A stretch of 64,000 bases of DNA, taken from the NCBI GenBank assembly GCA_032871835.1, contig CM065297.1, positions 22,077,098 through 22,141,097 of the forward strand, in the 5' to 3' direction. The position numbers and the translations under genes are program-made. Below, piece after piece: positions 58,709-64,000 of this stretch. This stretch comes from Dipteronia dyeriana (Eukaryota; Streptophyta; Magnoliopsida; Sapindales; Sapindaceae). Within the stretch, counting starts at the first letter, position 1, and each line of letters begins with the position of its first letter. A model generated the notes under the pieces. It did no database searches, was not told the origin of the DNA, and saw nothing but the letters and a program-made list of their open reading frames with translations.

Positions 58709-59516
58709 TGACGGTGATTGCTGGATTAATCTCCCGCCACACAATTAATACAGAATAATAACTTATTGCAAACAAAATTAAACAGAAAATAAATAAGACA
58801 CAGAATTTTACATGGTAAAACCCTAATATGGGGAAACGTCAACGGTTGCCGTTAACGGCCAGAAAAATTCACTATGTTAAAAGGAGATTACACACTTTTA
58901 TCACAGCCTTCAATATCTCTCACCCTTTTGTAAGCAGAATTTGTGTTATGGGTATTATTAGGGTCTATTTATATATTCATGGAACCCTAATTCTTGATGT
59001 ACAAGTAAGGAGAGTCCTTGTCATATAATGAAATTTTAACTTCTTAGAGTCGTGCTCTTCTTCTTTCCTGTTTTGAATTGATTGTATTTCAATTGTCCTT
59101 AGATCTCTTTCCTAAGTTAGACTCTGATATTCATAAATAAGTTTTTTTCTTTTTCAGAGTATGCTTCCAGACATTTTATTTCAGTGGGACTCACCCTCTG
59201 CGTATTTGGGTCGTGATTCCATTGAATCTGGATGCCATCTACATGTCACGCATCTGATTGTTTATTTTACCCGACCAAGTTTTCTCCCCCCGATTGGTGG
59301 TTTTACCCGACCACAACATTCACCCCAATCATCTTGACAACCTTTAGTGAATCTTCATATCTAATCGTATGCATTATTTTAGTCAAGGGGTGGGTTGATG
59401 GGTTCTCTTTGATCAACTGGCTGGGGTTGATTCGATCTGGTTGACTTCTGGCGACGTGGCACCCCAGCTCTTGTCTTTTGATGATGTGTCACATCTTGTA
59501 GAATATGTCAATAACA
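58709..59516 (-). repeat. gypsy2 5' LTR (intact right copy)
   Basis: 808 bp. On the - strand it begins TGTTATTG and ends CACCGTCA. The TATA element TATATAAATAG is at 58975-58965, followed by GACCC as in gypsy1. Confidence 0.9.
58965..58975 (-). promoter_or_regulatory. TATA box of the gypsy2 5' LTR
   Basis: TATATAAATAG on the - strand, conserved in the other LTR at 29245-29235 and, with the following GACCC, in gypsy1. Confidence 0.6.
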
Positions 59517-60481
59517 ACAGTAGATTGAACTTAAAATTTGTTTGCAGAAAATACAAAATTATATTTTTTGATGAATTTTTTATTTTGTTAAATTGAACTT
59601 TGTTTGAAAAAAAAAACATATAAAATGTTATAAAAGAATTATGTATGTTAAATTACTTATTTTAATTAGTATTGGTATAAATGTAAAAAAAAAAAATTGG
59701 ATAATTTTATTTTTAAAAAACAAATAAACATGTTGACTGTACAATCAGATGTGAAAAAAAAACAAACAAACATGTCATTTATGTTCAGATTTCAGTTTCT
59801 ATTCAGTCTTTAGAAAGATTCAGGACTATTCAGTCTTTAGATAGAATAGAAAAATAAATGACTCTTAAATAGACACACTTGACTTTTCTAATAGATGATT
59901 CAAAAACACTAATTTGTGCAATATAATTTATTTATGCATCAATTAGTATTTAATTATTAAATTAAAATAGTAATAATTTATATAAGATAAGACACGTTGT
60001 GATCTATTTTAACGAAATGGTACACGTATACTAATAGATCAAGAATATCTTATCACATGTAAACAACCATTTGCCATTTACATATAGAAAGGTGTGTATT
60101 GTAAAAGCCAATTTTATCAAAAGCAAGATCTTGAATTTTCTCATGTTTTTATATAGTTTTTTTTATGTATAAAGAATAATTCAATGAGTAAAGAAATGTT
60201 GGGAATTTGAATCGATGGATGCGGAAATGACATATCTAATATCCGCTCATAACTCATATATAGCAATTAACGTTTATATAAGAAAAATAACATGAGATAA
60301 AATAAACATTCACACAACACAAGATATACGAGAAAAACCCTAAATCAGGAAAAAAAATCACGGACCGTCAGGATAACAGAGAAAGAAAGTTTTACTATAT
60401 GATAAGTTGTTATAACTAGATACTCCAGGATTTTCTCTCACACCTCAACCCAAACCACAGAGTCTTACCAAGTCCTCAAGC
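59517..60481. other. AT-rich non-coding DNA, possible LTR remnant
   Basis: No gene. The part from about 60200 to 60480 has LTR-tail-like wording (GAGAAAAACCCTAAAT, a TCTCACACC phrase), so it may be a fragment of an old LTR into which the hAT element inserted. I could not find its partner. Confidence 0.35.
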
Positions 60482-63400
60482 TAGAGGTGTCCATGGTTCG
60501 GTTTCGGTTACGAACCGTCGGTTCCGATTCCATGGAATGGTCAAACCATAACCGTAACTGGAGTGGTACAGTTTGGGGCGGTTACGTAACTGCCGGTTTG
60601 GCGGTTACGGTTCAGTTTCGGTTAGCAAAACCGAACGGTTCGGTTCGGTTCGGTTTCGGTCCGGCCGTTTTTTTTACAAAAAAATATTTATTTATACTTT
60701 TATATACATATAAATGTGATTTTTTAATGGAACTATACAACTAATATTTATACTTTTATATACATAAATGTTATTTTTTTTAATGGAACTATACAACTAA
60801 TAGTCTAATTACTAATACAAATTGATAAACTTTAAATTTAAAAAATTTGCCAAACATTTTTATTTGCAATCAAATTTCATTTACAATGTCTATATTTTCA
60901 ATATTCATATAAAATATGAAATACAATTATCTAAATATACAATTGAACTATTCAAGTATTTAACAATGAATGTGTAAAAATAAAAGAAATTGAAATTGAT
61001 TAATTTTATAAAATTTACAGTTTTATCTAAATTTTATTTTATCTAAATTTTATAAAAAGAAATTAGAAATTAACCTTAAATCCTTAATTGAATATATAAT
61101 CTAACAAAGTTCAAATAATAATAATAATAATAAAATTGACCTTGCACTTAATGTTGACCACAATTAAGCTGCCTACGTATCCTCCACCAATGTAAAGGAA
61201 TCAAAGGCCATGTAGTTCGAGGTTGAAAGATTTGAGCAGAATCTATTCGCTGCCTTCTGTTCCCGTGGTTTGGTCATCATCGAAGAAATCGTTCACTATT
61301 TCCGGCTCGAGTTCTTGTTGTCTGAATTTTGCTTTTGTCTAATCATCAACACACGTTTGAACTTCAAGTAATTGTGGACACAGAATTGACCGTCTTGGAT
61401 CCAAAATATTTTCACCTACATTAAATTCTTGTTCATAATCCTTCCACCAACCCCGGATAGTAAATTTATCTTCAAAAAATACATGGTTGGCTTCTAAATA
61501 TCGGTCAAGCTCAAAATTCGAGTCAGATGAGGATGAAGAAGATGTTCGTAATTTTTTGGCTCTATGGAAAAACAATCGATTCCCTAAACCCTTTAATTAA
61601 ATTTTGAGGAACTGGTAATACCATCAGATGTGGGTTGGGATTGTGAAACCGACATGTTCAAAGACGGACCATATATTCTAAGATATTCATCATATAATTC
61701 ATATAGCAAAGTCTTAATGGAATTACAACAACTAAGAACATCAGTTTCTATTCCTAAACTATTTTAGTAATGAGTTTAAATAATCCTGTAAACATTCTAA
61801 TTTAAAGCGTGGATCAAACCATGATGCAAGCAAATAAATATTTGGAATATCCCTAAATATTGTATCCATTTTTTTTTTCATTACGGCAACACATTGACTC
61901 AATTGAATATCAAATTCACAGTCACTGAATGCACCAACAATATTAACACTTTGAACAAGAAATAAAGGAGTAGTGGGATAGTAAATACAAGATAAAGCAT
62001 TGGTAGCATCATTAAAAACACGTAACAATTCAAGAATTTTTATGCATACATCCCAATGCTTCAATTGAAGCGAAATTAAAGGAACGTTATAAATAATAAA
62101 AGAAACTAATATTTCCTTATATTCAACACTTTTATTAAGCAATTTATAGGTAGAATTCCAACGAGTATTAATATCTCGAGAAAAATTAATGGGACGCCTA
62201 CTATTTTGAGAACAAAATTTCAACCATTATTTTTGGATTTTGTTATGCTTCCAGATATAATTAATAATATCTCTATTTGGTCTAATATAAATATAAAGAA
62301 TTTGTAATCCAGCTTGAACACACAAATTTAAAACATGGCATGCACATCGTTGATGAAATAATTTACCCCCAAAATAGGGATTGCATAATTCCTTTAACAT
62401 AGGAATATATGCGGAATTGCTTGCAGCATTATCAAAACCAATTGCAAAAATTTTGTTTTGGATATGAAACTCTTCAAAAATAATTTTAAGGTGTCGAAAA
62501 ATATTATGAGCTGTATGTGACTCATTGAAAACACGAAATGCAATAATTCTTTTTTGCATGATCCAATCATTATCAATATAATGACATGTCACCGCCATGT
62601 AATGGTGGCTACCAAAATTGTCGGTCCATATGTCAGTACAAACGGAAACACGACCTTGATATTGAAAAAAAAAATGATTTCAATTCGTATTTTTCTTTTT
62701 TGTAAATGGAAAACAGTGGACGTGTGAGAATGACTCTAGGAACACATTGCATTGCAGGATTTAATGCAGTTTTACAATAATTAACAAAATCAACTTTCTC
62801 ACAAAAACTAAAAGGTAAGTGTTCTACTGCAACCATTCTTGCTAATTCTTCCTTATTTTTTTCAAACATATAATGAACTAATTAATTGGTAGAGGTTCTG
62901 TACCTGGATATTTGGGCTTAGTTACTAGCTTTCACCAATTCGGATGGATGATGTCTTTTAACGTGGTTCCAATACATGCCATATCTGAATGACTTGCCGG
63001 TCTTGTATGTTTTGGGGCAGTAGTTGCAAATGATTTTGATTGTTCCATCATCTAACTCAATTTTCTTCATATGCACTCTAAAGAGATCGGACTTCAATGA
63101 CTTTTCTTTTTCACCTGTATCAAATTCATCTGAAGGGGGTGGCATAGTAGAAGGGATAGATATATTTTCATTACTAATTGGGGTATTGGGATTTGGCTCA
63201 GAAAAAAAGAGGGGGATTAGGATTAAGAGGGGGATCGAATCCAAATTGAGTTTGAAAGAACTCGTGGTAAAGTTGGTCATTGTAATTGATGTCTTAACCT
63301 TCGTGTTCCAACAAATCTTGCAAATGACCCTTTCCTTTGTCCAAATTGTAGGACCTGAACCTTTTCCTCCACTTGCCATTAAAAAAATAATTATAAATAC

Positions 63401-64000
63401 TAATTGAAAAAAATAGATAATTGTAAGTAAATAATATATTATTGTAAAAATAGAAGAAATATATATTTATTAATTTATATGAGAAATGAGAATAAAAAAA
63501 ATGTTGAATGTAGAGAGAATTTAGAATTTGAGATTGAGAGAGATTGAGAGAAGGTGGGAGTGGTGTGAAGAAGAATGAATTGTGGGGGATATTTATAGAA
63601 TTGAAGTGGAGGGGCATTTTAGAAATTAAATGAAAGAAAAAAAAGGGAAAGTGACGTTGCCTGTTGGACAAGTGGACTGTTGGAGGAAGTCAGGAAGACG
63701 ACCGTTCAACGGTCATTTTCCTCCAACGGTCGATTTTTTTTTCATACACATTGCCACGTGTCAGTAATTGATTAGTTGTTGCATTAAAAAAAATTATTGG
63801 ACAAAGGTCACTTACACCGTATAAGTGCATACACCCTAATTCATTCTTGTAAAACGGTAACAAAGTGCCACTTGTCACAAATTGATTTGTTTTTTTAAAT
63901 ATATCGAAATCGGCGGTTTTTCAGAAGGCCTAACCATAACCGAACCGCTGGAGAACTGATTTAATAACCGACGGTTTCGATTACAGTTTTGAGAGGACGA
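60482..64000 (-). mobile_element. hAT transposon with broken transposase, runs past the window end
   Basis: The left end is TAGAGGTGTCCATGG followed by many GGTTCGGTTTCGG-type words, the same subterminal wording as the small element at 738-1427. The right side near 63905-64000 again has AACCGAACCG and CCGACGG words, but the terminal repeat lies outside the window, so the target duplication cannot be checked. The transposase is coded on the - strand. Confidence 0.85.
61339..63379 (-). pseudogene. hAT transposase, inactivated
   Basis: From ATG 63379 (MASGGKGSGPTIW): a BED zinc finger (CNYCPKTYKTGKSFRYGMYW, then NHVKRHH) near 63030-62940; two in-frame TAA codons (about 62905 and 62870); a block FSFCEKVDFVNYCKTAL; a frameshift at a T10 run (about 62668); catalytic-core text SVCTDIWTDNFG (about 62645-62610) and IGFDNAASNSAYI; the FHQRCACHVLNL motif; TAA at 62229-62227; then INFSRDINTRWNSTY. 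After a poorly readable gap the C-terminal frame (61575-61339) shows YLEANHVFFEDKFTIRGWW joined almost at once to ENILDPRRSIL, lacking the segment that normally holds the PxSxxxSExxFS signature. The enzyme would cut and rejoin the element, but this copy cannot. Confidence 0.88.

Larger units (their letters stand above)
28974..59516 (-). mobile_element. Ty3/gypsy LTR retrotransposon 'gypsy2', apparent Tat lineage, carrying nested copia elements
   Basis: The right LTR (58709-59516, 808 bp) is whole. The left LTR is cut into 28974-29291 and 48432-48919 (806 bp together) by copia1. Genes run on the - strand from gag near 58618 to integrase at 52871, followed by an antisense gene on the + strand (49336 to about 52530). 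Without the insertions the element is about 11.4 kb, close to gypsy1, with the same gene order, primer site and polypurine tract but clearly diverged sequence. I found no matching target duplication. All genes are decayed. Confidence 0.88.

Overview
This window reads as repeat-dense nuclear DNA of a flowering plant, most likely a eudicot. The evidence is plant-type retrotransposon content throughout: Ty3/gypsy elements with a second RNase H domain, Ty1/copia elements with 2-kb LTRs and initiator-Met primer sites, an L1-type LINE with DUF4283 and RNase H domains, several hAT elements and a PIF/Harbinger-like element, in an AT-rich background with microsatellites. I find no convincing host gene. 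Almost every base that looks coding belongs to a transposable element, and nearly all of these are decayed.

Layout. 1-5350: AT-rich DNA with a non-autonomous hAT element (738-1427, perfect 8-bp target duplication), a tRNA-like SINE candidate (about 2095) and a candidate solo LTR (3272-4855) carrying a repeated hairpin motif. 5358-11833: a dead L1-type LINE whose 3' end is interrupted by another hAT element (11016-11776). 12032-12590: a Harbinger-like MITE. 13548-25518: a complete Ty3/gypsy element of apparent Tat lineage on the + strand ('gypsy1'), with two 877-bp LTRs. 26023-26857 and 27413-28012: two more small hAT elements.

28974-59516 is a three-level nest on the - strand. An outer Tat-type element ('gypsy2') has its left LTR split by a copia element ('copia1', 29292-48426). 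The reverse transcriptase of copia1 is in turn split by a second copia element ('copia2', 32562-42214). 60482 to the window end is a larger hAT element with a broken transposase on the - strand, running off the edge.

The most interesting content is a second gene inside each gypsy element, lying between pol and the 3' LTR and running in the opposite direction, convergent with pol. In gypsy1 it spans 24151 to 21170 on the - strand and shows intron-like gaps with good splice signals that keep the reading frame. In gypsy2 a diverged homologue runs from 49336 to about 52530 on the + strand. Both begin with a related N-terminal domain resembling the plant 'putative gypsy type transposon' family, and both end in a coiled coil followed by a shared motif. 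Antisense genes are known in some Tat-lineage elements, but their function is not established.
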